NCBI GenBank assembly: GCA_002347725.1
Contig: DDXA01000004.1
Span: 1,083,693 to 1,147,692, forward strand
DNA length: 64,000 nt
Direction: 5' to 3'
Source: Actinobacteria bacterium UBA2272
GTDB taxonomy: Bacteria > Actinomycetota > Coriobacteriia > Anaerosomatales > Anaerosomataceae
Shown: positions 51,518-61,197 of the stretch, one piece after another
Layout: each line of letters begins with the position of its first letter
How positions within the stretch are numbered: position 1 is the first letter of the stretch
Notes under the pieces: generated by a model
Told to the model about the DNA's origin: nothing
Database searches by the model: none
Seen by the model: the letters and a program-made list of their open reading frames with translations, nothing else
Position numbers and translations under genes: made by a program

Positions 51518-51539
51518 CGCGCTGCCGCGCATGGAACGG

Positions 51540-51565
51540 AAAGCCCGGCCGGTGTGCCGGGCTTT
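51540..51565 (+). terminator. Terminator of selD-yedF
   Basis: A 10-bp stem AAAGCCCGGC/GCCGGGCTTT with CGGTGT loop, 23 nt after the yedF stop, followed by CGTGTT. Confidence 0.75.
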
Positions 51566-51666
51566 CGTGTTATCACGTGTGCCGTGGTCGGGGAACAAGT
51601 GTGTAGAGTAGTGTGTAACCAACGCCTCAGATATGGTTTGGCTCCGGGTAAGACGGGCGGTTCATC

Positions 51667-51936
51667 ATGGCGCGCATGGTACGCAAACAGATCGTCATCG
51701 ATCCCGAGCAAGAGCGCGCGCTCGAGGAGCACGCGCGGGCGCTCGGCGTATCGCAGTCCGCGCTGATCCGGCAGGCGATCGACCGGTTGCTTGCCGATGC
51801 CAAGGAGCAGGAGCGGCGGCGGGAGGCGTGGGAGGCCATCGAGGATATGTGGCGACGCGCCGACCGGGAGGGCTGGGGTAGTGGAGGTCGCACGTGGACA
51901 CGCGAGGAGCTGCATGAACGGGGCCGCACTGATTGA
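51667..51936 (+). CDS. Ribbon-helix-helix antitoxin
   Basis: An 89-residue CopG/RHH protein: strand VRKQIVIDPEQE, helices ALEEHARALG and QSALIRQAIDRLL, then an acidic/Trp-rich C-terminal arm (EAWEAIEDMWRRADREG) that would wrap the toxin. Start without a strong RBS. Overlaps the PIN gene by 23 nt. Confidence 0.85.
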   Translation: MARMVRKQIVIDPEQERALEEHARALGVSQSALIRQAIDRLLADAKEQERRREAWEAIEDMWRRADREGWGSGGRTWTREELHERGRTD

Positions 51937-52369
51937 CACCAACGTGCTGGTGTACGCGATCGACACCGACGAGGCAGAGAAGTGCCGGCGCGCACAGGCG
52001 CTGCTTCGAATCCTCCAGTTGAAGGAGGTTGGCGCAGTGTGTGCGCAGGTACTCGGCGAGCACCAGTCGGTGGTGGCACGTCGCTTCGCGCACGCGCACG
52101 GTCGAGGCGAGGCAACGATGGCTACCGAGCGATGGGCACACGCCTTCCCAGTGCATAGCACCACGCTTGCCGTGGTGCTCGAGGCGCTCCGCGGCACAGT
52201 CCGCCACCGGTTCTCCTACTACGACGCGCAGATCTGGGCGGTGGCGCGCGTGCACCGCATCCCGCTCGTTCTCTCGGAGGACTTCGCCGACGGCGCGGTC
52301 ATCGAGGGCGTGCGTTTCGCGAACCCCTTCACCGAGGAGTTCGACCTGGAGGCCGAGCTGGCGCTGTGA
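51914..52369 (+). CDS. PIN-domain toxin (VapC-like RNase)
   Basis: A 151-residue nuclease-fold protein. Four acidic residues of the PIN metal site are visible: D8 (IDTNVLVYA), E49 (QVLGEHQ), D104 (YYDAQI) and D123 (LSEDF). With the RHH antitoxin just upstream it makes a type II toxin-antitoxin pair that would cleave tRNA or rRNA on activation. Overlap with the antitoxin ensures coupling. Confidence 0.88.
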   Translation: MNGAALIDTNVLVYAIDTDEAEKCRRAQALLRILQLKEVGAVCAQVLGEHQSVVARRFAHAHGRGEATMATERWAHAFPVHSTTLAVVLEALRGTVRHRFSYYDAQIWAVARVHRIPLVLSEDFADGAVIEGVRFANPFTEEFDLEAELAL

Positions 52370-52393
52370 GCCTGCCGGTCTGTCGAGCGGCGC

Positions 52394-55300
52394 CTACATG
52401 ACCTTCTTTGCCGAACCGAGGTTCCCGATCTGCCTTGCGAGGTCATCCATGAAGCTCGGCAGGCCGTCGCCGTAGTGCAGCCTTGCAAGGTGAGCGTTCG
52501 CTTCCGCCACGGTGATCGTGCCGTTCCTTGCTGCGCCGACAACGAACATGGCTTCCTTGAGCTCCGGAGACAGATCGTCGACCCGGTAGCCCTGCTTGCC
52601 GTAGCCCCTAGCAAGGTCGTCGTAAGAGTGCACGGCCTTGTCGGCCTGGGTGAACGCGTCGAGCGTGTTGCCCTGCGTGTAGGAGTTCATCACCTTGGTG
52701 CGGTAGGTGTCGCCATAACCCTCGGGGTCGATGAGCGTCGAGCGGCCGTCTTTGACCATCTGGTCGTTCGGCGTGACCCGGGTCTCCTGCCATGTGTCGG
52801 TCTTAGGGTCGTACACGGTCCCCTGGTCGGCCATGTCGATCGAGGCCTCCGGGTGTGTATAGTCGGTCTGCAGCTGTTGACGTTCCGACGTCCAGCGCTC
52901 GGCTCCCTTCGCATCCGACGGCCCGCCGGTCTTCTCCGAGAAGATCCGCTGCGACTCGGCGCTCCACTTCTCGCGCGGGATCTCGATGAAGCGGTTGTGC
53001 CCGCTCGGGTCCTTCTTGAAGTAGCCGAGGCGGTAGTCGCGGTCCACGCCGTCCACGTGGCCGACGGTGTGCACGGCGATCTCGTGCCCTTCGGCCTCCG
53101 GCAGGTTTCTCTTGGCCCATTCCCTGAGCTCGGCGTCGTGTGCTTTGTAGACCTTCTGCCGGGTCTCGTTGAACTTCCGCCAACCGTCGGGGTCGGTCTT
53201 TCGCAGGTTCCGCATCGCGTCGGGGTCGCGCATGATCCGCTCCACGGTGGGCACGTCGAGCGGCTTGCCGCCCGCCGTCTTCGCGGCGATGTCGTTCGAC
53301 ATGCTCTTCGCGCGCACCGCCGGGTCGCTACTCGTGCGCCGGGGGTCGGGCGCATCGCCCTCGGGCGCCTTCTCGACGGGCTTTTGCTCGGGCTTCTGTT
53401 CGGGCTTTGCGTCAGCGTCCGCCGCGGGCGTCTTCTTCACCGGTTCGGCTGTGTCGGTATCGCGTGGCGCCGCATCGGCATCCCTGGTGCGCGTCTCGGC
53501 ATCGGGTGTGCGGTCCCGGGGAGTCGTGTCCGCGTCCGGAGCGTCCGTTCTCGGGCGTGTCGCGGCATCCGCATCGGTGCCCGGGGTCCGGGCGCGCCCG
53601 GCATCGGGCGTGGCGCCGTCCGGGCCGACCGCAGGAGTCCGTGGGGGCGGCGCGTCTCCCGCAGCAGGCGTTCTCGTGCGGGGGGTATCGGGTGTCGCAG
53701 GTGTTCGCGTCCGGGGGCCGTCCGCCGGTGTCGCAGGTGTCTTGGCGCGCGGGGCATCGGGCGTTGCGGCCTTCGGCGCTCCGGCGTCCGCCCCTGCCGC
53801 GCCCTTTGCTCGCAGCGAGTCGAGCGTGATGCCGCGCTTGCTCGCGGCCCACTGCAGGAATCGGACGAGGCCCTCGTCCCGCAGCTGGCGGCCGACGTTC
53901 TTCATGGCGTTGGTGACCGACATCTGGGGGTCGTTGTAGATCTCCTTGGCGAAGTAGTAGGCGATGAAGAGCGCCCAGCCGATCGCCTTCTTGTCGCCCG
54001 AGAGCTTCGTGAGGACGTCGGGGTCGGTGACGGCGCCCTCGAGCACGCCGGTGATCGTGGTGGTCTGTGCGACGAGCCAGTCCTCGAGCGAGCCGCCGGC
54101 AAGCCACACTTCCATCGCCGAGACGAGCAGCGGCTTGAGCATGCCGATGGCGATCGAGCCCACCACGCCGAGGTAGGCGCCGCTCGCGACTCCGAGCGCG
54201 ATGTCGCCGCACCACGAGACCCAGTCGAGCGTGTCCTCGATCTGCTGCGCCCACCAGGCGGCGTCGAGGTGTTCGTGCTTCTCCTTCATGATCTGGTCGT
54301 GCGCGAAGCTCCAGATCTGCTTGCGCATGTAGAACAGGCCCTCGGCGCCCATAGTGAGCGAGCGCTCGGCCACCAGCGCGTAGAGACGGTCCTGGTGTTC
54401 GAAGGGGACGTAGTAGCGGATGATGTCCAGGCAGTTGTCGCGCTCGGTCTCCCACACATCCGAGTAGGGCTCCATGTTCACGCCCAGCAGACGCAGTGGT
54501 ACGAGCGCCGAGAAGCGATCGGCATCGTAGCCGGGAATGCTCGCGAGGAGCGCTGCAGGCACGGGCTCGCCCGCGGTGGGGAGCTTTCGCTCGAGCGAGG
54601 CGTTGAAAGTCGCGCTCGGGATGCTGAGCTGACGGACGCCCACAGGCTCGATGGTGAGCCCGCCCGCCTTGAGTCCCGCGTAGCCACTCGTGCCCTCCTG
54701 CCCGCCGATCTCGAGCAGCGCCTGCTCGGCGAGCCCGATGTCTGGAGCGATCTCGCCGGTACCCGGATCGCGGACGAAGACGCGCAGGTCGATCGCCGTG
54801 GGGCGCGCAGAGCCGTCGGCGGCGAGCGGGAAGGCGCCGGTCGACGGGTCCACGTTCGTGCGATCGATGAAGAGGCCCTCCTGGGTGACGATGACCTCGA
54901 TGCGGCGCCGGAGCTCGTCGTAGCCGTCGGCCGTGGCGACCACCACGAGGGTGGATGCGGTCTGCGGGCGCGTGGGATCGAGGTTCTCGCTACCGTCCTC
55001 GGTGAGCGTGAGCGTGGCCGACGACGGACCGGTGGGCTCGATGGAGGGCGTCGCGATGGCCCGCGAGCCCTCGCGCCACACGGTGTCGAACTGCCAGGGC
55101 ACGTCGCCCGCGTTGGTGATGGTGATGGCCACCTCGGCGACCGAGCCCGACTCTGCGGCGAACGACACCTCGTCAGGCTTGGCGTCCATCTCGGGCAGAC
55201 CTGCGAGCGGGATGGCCACGAGCTCCGTGAGCGGCCGCTCGCCGATCCACGCGCTCACGCGCACGGTGGCGCTCTCCGGCGGCTGCACCGGGCTCGTCGG

Positions 55301-56746
55301 GTCGGGCTGCGAGGCCATCACCGTGATGGCGCGGCCGTCCTCGTAGTCGGCGGGCGTCGAGATGTCGAGCCACTCGGAGTCCTCGGCGAACTCGATCGTC
55401 GCGCGCACCGCAGCCGGATCGAGGGTGGGGTCGGCGGCATCCGCGCCGAGGAGCTCGACGGCCGCGATGAGCGTGATCGAGTGCTCGCCCTGGGTGCGGA
55501 GCGCAAGCGTCCCGGCGGGCTCGAGGCGCGTGACGATGCGGCTCTCACCAGCGGCTGCGATGGGCACGGACGCGGTGGTGCTGCCGAGTGAGGCCTGCGC
55601 CTCGACGGTGATGGCGGCGCCAGCGGTCACGGCGCCCGTCTGCCACACGACAGTGGAGAGCGTGCCGTACGCGGTCTGCGGCTGGACGCTCACGCCCGCC
55701 GGGATGTGCAGCACGATCGCGGCATCGCTCGCGGGTTGGTACGTGCCGTTGGCGAGCACCTTGAACGCCTGCGCGGTGAACGCGGCCGAGTGCTCGGCGC
55801 TCACGGTGAGCGAGCGGGTCGAGAGTTGCAGCACGTAGCCGACGGGCTGGTCGGGCGGCGGCTCCTCGGCGCCGGACTTGGTCCGGGCACTCGCGGCGGC
55901 GCCGGCGAGTGCGACGGCGGCGGCTGCGAGTGCGGCCACACCGCTGCCCACCGTCCGCCACGGCGAGGTGGCGCTGCCGGCTGCGCCGGGAACGCCTGTG
56001 CCCGCGCTCGTCCCGTCAAGCGGACGGAACCGAAGCGATGCGAGGATCGATTCGACCTCAGCGGTCATGGGATCGAGCTGGTAGCCATAGTGCTCGCCGG
56101 ACGTCCTTCCGGGATCTTCGGACCACGACACAGCGGAGTAGGCGGAGACGAGGATCCCACTGTCCTCACCGGCGGGGATCCAGTAGACCCACGTGTCGCC
56201 ATACTCGGCGTAGTCCACGCCATCCTCCCACTCGAGCCGGACGGTCGAACGGTTCACGTACGCTTCGAGGCCACCGAGCGTCGTTCTCTGTGCTCCCGTC
56301 CAAATGCGCAGTGAGGGGTCGTCGTAGGCGCGGAACAGGTAGTCTTCACTCGGCAGGATCTGCGACGAGCGTGCGGCGAAGTCCTCGAACGAGGTGAACG
56401 GCGTGTAGCGCGTGTCGGACCGGTAGCCGCGACCGATGACCCGGGCATCGACCTCGCCGACGGCAGACCAATCGAGGCCGTTGAAACCGTCGGCGCCGCG
56501 CAGCGTCCGTGCGTTGAACATGGGTTCGGCGTATTCCGAATCGGGGAGGGGACTCTCGTCGATGACGTACCAGCCTTCACTCTGGTCGTCGCCCGGTGTC
56601 GCCCTGTTCGGCACCGTGTAGTCAGAGACGAGCGAGCTCTCGGCATGTGCGACCGTGGGCAGTACCAGCAGTGATGCGAACGTCACGAGCACGACGCCCG
56701 ACGCGATGCGGCGGGCCAGAGCACGGTGGCGAGGACGGATCCGCAT
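52394..56746 (-). CDS. Giant secreted multidomain protein of unknown function
   Basis: A 1450-residue exported protein. Seen: N-terminal signal peptide (about 1-35, ending VAHAESS), a globular region (40-260), a transmembrane-like stretch (about 266-287), Ig-like modules (about 300-600), a long beta-rich segment, a hydrophobic region near 853-880, a low-complexity stalk with RTP/ATPDTP repeats (about 985-1125), and a C-terminal domain (about 1125-1450) with HEIAVHTVGHVDGVDRDYRLGY (landmark; key VHTVGHVDG) and WQETRVTPNDQ. A repeat stalk between exported and variable C-terminal domains is the layout of polymorphic toxins, but no immunity gene follows. Starts on ATG overlapping the zinc-ribbon stop, with GAGGAGG upstream. 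Confidence 0.7.
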   Translation of the reverse strand: MRIRPRHRALARRIASGVVLVTFASLLVLPTVAHAESSLVSDYTVPNRATPGDDQSEGWYVIDESPLPDSEYAEPMFNARTLRGADGFNGLDWSAVGEVDARVIGRGYRSDTRYTPFTSFEDFAARSSQILPSEDYLFRAYDDPSLRIWTGAQRTTLGGLEAYVNRSTVRLEWEDGVDYAEYGDTWVYWIPAGEDSGILVSAYSAVSWSEDPGRTSGEHYGYQLDPMTAEVESILASLRFRPLDGTSAGTGVPGAAGSATSPWRTVGSGVAALAAAAVALAGAAASARTKSGAEEPPPDQPVGYVLQLSTRSLTVSAEHSAAFTAQAFKVLANGTYQPASDAAIVLHIPAGVSVQPQTAYGTLSTVVWQTGAVTAGAAITVEAQASLGSTTASVPIAAAGESRIVTRLEPAGTLALRTQGEHSITLIAAVELLGADAADPTLDPAAVRATIEFAEDSEWLDISTPADYEDGRAITVMASQPDPTSPVQPPESATVRVSAWIGERPLTELVAIPLAGLPEMDAKPDEVSFAAESGSVAEVAITITNAGDVPWQFDTVWREGSRAIATPSIEPTGPSSATLTLTEDGSENLDPTRPQTASTLVVVATADGYDELRRRIEVIVTQEGLFIDRTNVDPSTGAFPLAADGSARPTAIDLRVFVRDPGTGEIAPDIGLAEQALLEIGGQEGTSGYAGLKAGGLTIEPVGVRQLSIPSATFNASLERKLPTAGEPVPAALLASIPGYDADRFSALVPLRLLGVNMEPYSDVWETERDNCLDIIRYYVPFEHQDRLYALVAERSLTMGAEGLFYMRKQIWSFAHDQIMKEKHEHLDAAWWAQQIEDTLDWVSWCGDIALGVASGAYLGVVGSIAIGMLKPLLVSAMEVWLAGGSLEDWLVAQTTTITGVLEGAVTDPDVLTKLSGDKKAIGWALFIAYYFAKEIYNDPQMSVTNAMKNVGRQLRDEGLVRFLQWAASKRGITLDSLRAKGAAGADAGAPKAATPDAPRAKTPATPADGPRTRTPATPDTPRTRTPAAGDAPPPRTPAVGPDGATPDAGRARTPGTDADAATRPRTDAPDADTTPRDRTPDAETRTRDADAAPRDTDTAEPVKKTPAADADAKPEQKPEQKPVEKAPEGDAPDPRRTSSDPAVRAKSMSNDIAAKTAGGKPLDVPTVERIMRDPDAMRNLRKTDPDGWRKFNETRQKVYKAHDAELREWAKRNLPEAEGHEIAVHTVGHVDGVDRDYRLGYFKKDPSGHNRFIEIPREKWSAESQRIFSEKTGGPSDAKGAERWTSERQQLQTDYTHPEASIDMADQGTVYDPKTDTWQETRVTPNDQMVKDGRSTLIDPEGYGDTYRTKVMNSYTQGNTLDAFTQADKAVHSYDDLARGYGKQGYRVDDLSPELKEAMFVVGAARNGTITVAEANAHLARLHYGDGLPSFMDDLARQIGNLGSAKKVM

Positions 56747-57375
56747 CACGACCGCCTCCTCAGGGCCACCGAGGCCGTCTTGACCGACATCGTGAGCGTC
56801 GATGTGATGGCGACCGCCATGGAGAGCGTCGAGAGCACCGGTGCGCCGCCGCGCAGGCCGCTCACCAGCGTGAGGAGGAGTGAGATCACCTGCACGAGCG
56901 CCGCGCCGAGTGAGACGACGCCCGTGACGGTCCTGAGCGCGCCGCCCTTCGTGCCGGTGATGAGCGACAGGAGCGCGGTCGTGCCGCCCGCGAACGCACG
57001 GGGGAGAGCGCCGACGAGCGCGCCGGGACCGCCGGAGACCCCGGCGACGAACAGGTCGAGCGCGGTGGTGATCGCCATCGCGAGACCGGGCTTCTTGAGC
57101 GAGCGCTGCGCGAGTGTGCGTGCGCCCGGCATTGCGACGCGGGAGAGCATTCCGCGCAGGTCGGGAGTCTCACCCGCGACGATCGTCTGCCAGGGGAGTG
57201 AGGCTGCCATGCCACCGACGGCTGCGACCTGGGCGACCGCGCCGTACGCCTGGCGTGCGGTCTGAGCGGCGGCTCCGGCCTGCTGGCGTGGGGCGCCGCA
57301 CTTCGTGCAGAATGCCTCGTCACCGACGAATCCCGCGCCGCATGCAGTACAGAACCCTCGGTGGCTCTGATTCAT
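56746..57375 (-). CDS. Zinc-ribbon membrane protein coupled to the giant secreted protein
   Basis: A 209-residue protein with an N-terminal zinc ribbon (CTACGAGF...CTKCGAPR, residues 9-29), an Ala-rich linker and a C-terminal hydrophobic half with several membrane segments (LSLITGTKGG, LGAALVQVISLLLTLVSGL, VAITSTLTMSV). Its stop overlaps the start of the giant protein, so both are made together and may act in the same envelope structure. RBS GGGGAG. Similar architecture to the protein at 23301 but without an exported domain. Confidence 0.72.
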   Translation of the reverse strand: MNQSHRGFCTACGAGFVGDEAFCTKCGAPRQQAGAAAQTARQAYGAVAQVAAVGGMAASLPWQTIVAGETPDLRGMLSRVAMPGARTLAQRSLKKPGLAMAITTALDLFVAGVSGGPGALVGALPRAFAGGTTALLSLITGTKGGALRTVTGVVSLGAALVQVISLLLTLVSGLRGGAPVLSTLSMAVAITSTLTMSVKTASVALRRRS

Positions 57376-57453
57376 GGCACTCCCCATTCGCGGTGGTGCG
57401 AACCCATGCAAGGAGTGTAGGGCAGCGCTACCCCGAACCGCTAGAATGGGCAC

Positions 57454-58860
57454 ATGGACACCAACACACTGCTGCGTGCACTCCCCAAAGTCGATGACCT
57501 GCTGAAGCGCGAGGACATCGTCGCTCTCGGCGACACGCACGGTCACGCGCTCACGCTCGAGGCACTTCGGGAAGCGCTCGACGGCACGCGAGAGGTGATC
57601 CGCGCGGGCGGGGTCGCCGAGGTCTCCACAGACGCGATCGCCGCTGACGCGGCCGTGCGGTTGGCCGCCAAGGCCCGCCGTTCGCTCCGTCGCGTCATCA
57701 ACGCAACCGGCATCGTCGTGCACACCAACCTCGGCAGGTCGCCTTTGGCCGGGGCGGCCGTCGATGCCGTGGCCGAGGTCGCCCGCGGCTACTCGACGCT
57801 CGAGTACGACGTCTCGAGCGGCGAGCGTGGGAGTCGCCACGTGCACGTCGAGGAGCTCATCTGCCGACTCACCGGCGCCGAGGCTGCGATGGCGGTCAAC
57901 AACAACGCGTCGGCCGTGTTGCTCGGCCTTGCCGCGCTCGCGCGCCGCAAGGAGGCGATCGTCTCCCGCGGGCAACTCGTGGAGATCGGCGGCAGCTTCC
58001 GCATCCCGGACATCATGCGCGAGAGCGGCGCGAAGATGATCGAGGTGGGCACCACCAACAAGACACACCTGCGCGACTACGAGAACGCCATCACCGCGCG
58101 TACGGGACTGATCCTCAAGGTGCACTCCAGCAACTACCGGGTGGTCGGGTTCACGCAGGAGGTCGCGCTCGAGGAACTTGTAGCCCTCGGCGCCAAGCAC
58201 GGCGTCCCGGTGTTCGAGGACCAGGGTTCGGGCGTTCTCATCGATCTGGCGAAGTACGGGCTGCCCGGCGAGCCGACGATCGGCTCCGCGGTGGCCGCAG
58301 GCGTCGACCTCGTTTCGGCCTCCGGCGACAAGCTCCTCGGCGGACCGCAGGCGGGCATCCTCGCCGGCACGGCCGAGGTGATCGCGAAGCTCAAGAAGCA
58401 TCCGCTTGCGCGCTGCGTGCGTCTCGACAAGATGACGCTCGCCGCACTCGAGGTCACGCTGCGCCTGTACCTGCACGAGGAGCGACTCTTCGCCCAGGTG
58501 CCCACGCTCCGGATGCTCACGATGACCGCCGACGAGGCCGCCAGGCGTGCCGGAGGCCTTGCATCCGCGATCCTCGCCGCCTGCGGAGACTCCTACGAGG
58601 TGGCGACCGCCGCCGACGTCTCCCGCGCCGGGGGCGGAGCGCTGCCGATGGAGGACATCCCGACGACGGTCGTGTCGCTCCTGCCGCGCTCGGTGAGCGC
58701 GAACGCGCTCGAGGAGTGCCTGCGCCTCGGTGAACCCGCGGTCATCGCGCGTCTCAAGGACGGCCGTCTGCTGCTCGACCCGCGCACGCTCGATCCGAAT
58801 GAGGAGCCCGAGGTCGTTGCGGCGCTTGTCCGGGCAGGGCGCCTCGGTACCGCGGGCTAG
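57454..58860 (+). CDS. selA: L-seryl-tRNA(Sec) selenium transferase SelA
   Basis: A 468-residue PLP-dependent enzyme that turns Ser-tRNA(Sec) into Sec-tRNA(Sec) with selenophosphate from SelD. Marks: RRVINATGIVVHTNLGRSPL near residue 80 (key TGIVVHTNLGRSPL), VNNNASAVLLGL, SGDKLLGGPQAG with the Schiff-base Lys K293. Begins a selA-hypothetical-selB cluster. The tRNA-Sec gene was not found in the window. Confidence 0.97.
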   Translation: MDTNTLLRALPKVDDLLKREDIVALGDTHGHALTLEALREALDGTREVIRAGGVAEVSTDAIAADAAVRLAAKARRSLRRVINATGIVVHTNLGRSPLAGAAVDAVAEVARGYSTLEYDVSSGERGSRHVHVEELICRLTGAEAAMAVNNNASAVLLGLAALARRKEAIVSRGQLVEIGGSFRIPDIMRESGAKMIEVGTTNKTHLRDYENAITARTGLILKVHSSNYRVVGFTQEVALEELVALGAKHGVPVFEDQGSGVLIDLAKYGLPGEPTIGSAVAAGVDLVSASGDKLLGGPQAGILAGTAEVIAKLKKHPLARCVRLDKMTLAALEVTLRLYLHEERLFAQVPTLRMLTMTADEAARRAGGLASAILAACGDSYEVATAADVSRAGGGALPMEDIPTTVVSLLPRSVSANALEECLRLGEPAVIARLKDGRLLLDPRTLDPNEEPEVVAALVRAGRLGTAG

Positions 58861-58871
58861 GTGTTGCCGCC

Positions 58872-59246
58872 GTGGGTCTCGACAACTACGCGTCCCGCTC
58901 GCTTGACGAAGTCGAGATCACTCCCGACGATGCTCGCGCCTTCGAGGAGGCCGACCTGCACCTGTGCGGCGGCATCTTCTCCGGCGCGGAGTCCTCGTTC
59001 AGAGGCAAGATGTACTGGGACCTCATCTTCCAGGCCACGGGCATCAACATCGGTGAGGATCTCACGCCACAAGAGGTGCGTGAGCTCTCGGCGCTGCTCG
59101 ATGTGTTCACGCCCGACGAACTCGCTGCGTTCTCGGTGGAGCGCGACGTGGTGAAAGGCCCCCACGACGCGGTGGTCTGCGCCGACCTTCAGCACTTCTT
59201 CCGCATCTGTGCGCGCCGCGGACTGGGGTTGATCGCGTGGAGCTGA
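58872..59246 (+). CDS. Uncharacterised protein between selA and selB
   Basis: A 124-residue protein beginning MGLDNYASRSLDEVEITPDDARAFEEADLHLCGGIF-type sequence (landmark; key MGLDNYAS and LCGGIFSGAESSFRGK), with WDLIFQATGINIGEDLTP and CADLQHFFRICARRG. Two conserved Cys regions are present. GTG start chosen at the gap after selA; RBS weak. Family unknown to me; the position in a selenium cluster is suggestive only. Confidence 0.6.
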   Translation: MGLDNYASRSLDEVEITPDDARAFEEADLHLCGGIFSGAESSFRGKMYWDLIFQATGINIGEDLTPQEVRELSALLDVFTPDELAAFSVERDVVKGPHDAVVCADLQHFFRICARRGLGLIAWS

Positions 59247-59289
59247 TGAAGGCCCGGGGTCCAAACGATGACGCACAGGAGCCGCCGCG

Positions 59290-61197
59290 ATGACCGCACC
59301 CTCCCTCGTGCTCGGCACGGCAGGCCACATCGACCACGGCAAGTCCACGCTGGTGAAGGCGCTCACCGGCACCGACCCCGACCGCCTTGCCGAGGAGAAG
59401 GAGCGCGGCATCACCATCGAGCTTGGCTTCGCGCAGCTCGAGCTGCCGGGCGGACGCACGATGGGGGTCGTCGACGTGCCGGGGCACGAGCGGTTCGTAC
59501 GTCAGATGGTGGCCGGCGCCACAGGCATCGACGTCGTGCTGCTCGTCGTGGCTGCCGACGACGGCATCATGCCGCAGACGCGCGAGCATCTCGCCATCAT
59601 CGACCTGCTCGGTATCCCACGCGGGGTGGTGGCCATCACCAAGGCGGACCTTGCCGATGCCGAGTGGCTCGAACTCGTGGCCGAGGAGGTGCGCGCGCTG
59701 CTCGTCGGCACGTCGATCGACGGCGCGCCGGTGGTCCCTGTGAGCGCCAAGAGCGGCGCGGGTCTGCCTGAGCTGCTCGCCACGATCGATGAGGTGGCCG
59801 CCGAGGCCGAGGCGCGCCACTCCAGCCTGCCGCTCCGTCTGCCGGTGGACCGCGTGTTCACGATCGCGGGCGCGGGCACGGTGGTGACCGGCACGCTATG
59901 GAGCGGCGTGGCCAGGCGTGACGACCAGGTGGAACTCATGCCCAGCGGCAAACGCGGGCGCATCCGCTCGGTGCAGATGCACGGCGCCGCCGCCGAGAAG
60001 GCCGTCGCCGGCAACCGGGTGGCACTCAACATCGCGGGGCTCGACACCGGCGACATCGCCCGTGGCGACATCGTGGCCGAGCCGGGAACGCTCACGGTGA
60101 CCGACAGGTTCGATGCGCGGGTCACGTATCTGGCGAGCGAGTCCAAGCCGCTGGAGAGCGGCACCCGCGTGCACGTGCACCACGGCACGCGTGAGGTGCT
60201 CGGCCGCGTCCTGTTCATGGACGCCGAGGCGCTGCGACCCGGCGAGAGCGGCCTGGCGCAGCTGCGTCTCGAGGAGCCGCTGTCGCCACGCTACGACGAC
60301 CGCTTCATCATCCGTTCGTACTCGCCGATGTGGACGATCGGCGGCGGCGTCGTGCTCGACGTGCTGCCGCCGCGCCGGACCACGCTCAGGCCCCACGAGC
60401 GCGAGCTTCTCGATGCCCTTGTCATTCACGACCTCTCCGGTGCCGCGGTCGGCCTGCTCGCCAGCCGCGCGCTGCCGATGACCTCGGCTCAGGTGGCGGT
60501 CGCGATCGGCGTGCCGCGTGCGACTGTGGCCGACGATCTGAACAAGGCGACGCTCGAGCGCCTGAAGGTGGGCGGCGAGACGTACTACGTGACCGCCGAG
60601 GCCCAGGGCGTGCTTCTGGAGTCTGCCGAGCGCGAACTGCTCGCGTTTCACGACGCCAACCCCAACGCCACCGGTCTTGGCATCGCCGCACTGCGCGACC
60701 GCGTCGACCGTCGCCTCGAGCCGAAGGTCTTCGATTCCCTGCTCGCGCTTGCCGCCGGGCAGGGCAGGGTCGTGCTCGCCGGGGCCGAGGTCCGGCACCC
60801 GGCCGCCGCATCGACCGCACTTGCCGCGGAGAGCGAGGCTACGGGCAAGCTGCTCGCCCTGCTGCGCGAGCAGGCCCTCGCGCCCGCGACCACCGCCGAG
60901 CTCGCCGCCGAGGCGGGCGTGGACCCCGGCGTCGCGCGCAAGGTGCTCGGACGGCTGGCGACCGATGGCGCCGTTGTGCGACTCGGCCCGGATCTGCACT
61001 TCGATGCCGCAGCCGTGGAGCGCGCCCGCGGCCAGATCGTCGGCTATCTCACCGAGCATGGGACGATGCTCGCCAAAGACGCACGCGATGCGACCGGCTC
61101 GAGCCGCAAGTACGTCGTGCCGCTGCTCGAGTACTTCGACGCGCAGGGCGTCACCAGGCGTGACGGCGACACGCGCACGCTCGGCAAGCGCGGCTAG
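59290..61197 (+). CDS. selB: Selenocysteine-specific elongation factor SelB
   Basis: A 635-residue translation GTPase that brings Sec-tRNA(Sec) to UGA when a SECIS is present. GTP-binding G1 GHIDHGKS at residues 12-19, G3 DVPGHERFV, G4 TKAD are plain, followed by EF-Tu-like domains 2-3 and a C-terminal run of winged-helix domains (about 380-635) that bind the SECIS. ATG with AGGAG 9 nt upstream. Its TAG stop shares CTAG with the convergent histidine kinase's stop. Confidence 0.97.
   Translation: MTAPSLVLGTAGHIDHGKSTLVKALTGTDPDRLAEEKERGITIELGFAQLELPGGRTMGVVDVPGHERFVRQMVAGATGIDVVLLVVAADDGIMPQTREHLAIIDLLGIPRGVVAITKADLADAEWLELVAEEVRALLVGTSIDGAPVVPVSAKSGAGLPELLATIDEVAAEAEARHSSLPLRLPVDRVFTIAGAGTVVTGTLWSGVARRDDQVELMPSGKRGRIRSVQMHGAAAEKAVAGNRVALNIAGLDTGDIARGDIVAEPGTLTVTDRFDARVTYLASESKPLESGTRVHVHHGTREVLGRVLFMDAEALRPGESGLAQLRLEEPLSPRYDDRFIIRSYSPMWTIGGGVVLDVLPPRRTTLRPHERELLDALVIHDLSGAAVGLLASRALPMTSAQVAVAIGVPRATVADDLNKATLERLKVGGETYYVTAEAQGVLLESAERELLAFHDANPNATGLGIAALRDRVDRRLEPKVFDSLLALAAGQGRVVLAGAEVRHPAAASTALAAESEATGKLLALLREQALAPATTAELAAEAGVDPGVARKVLGRLATDGAVVRLGPDLHFDAAAVERARGQIVGYLTEHGTMLAKDARDATGSSRKYVVPLLEYFDAQGVTRRDGDTRTLGKRG

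Noticed and set aside
51518..51666. tRNA-Sec near selD
   Set aside because: Only a terminator and unstructured sequence; no 90-100 nt tRNA with a long acceptor arm could be drawn.
43705..52393. Genomic island inserted at the tRNA
   Set aside because: No integrase and no repeat of the tRNA 3' end seen downstream; base composition matches the flanks.
52475..55591. 1038-codon open frame on the plus strand
   Set aside because: Antisense shadow of the giant secreted protein; GC-rich third positions keep it open, and its translation is repetitive and without protein-like character.
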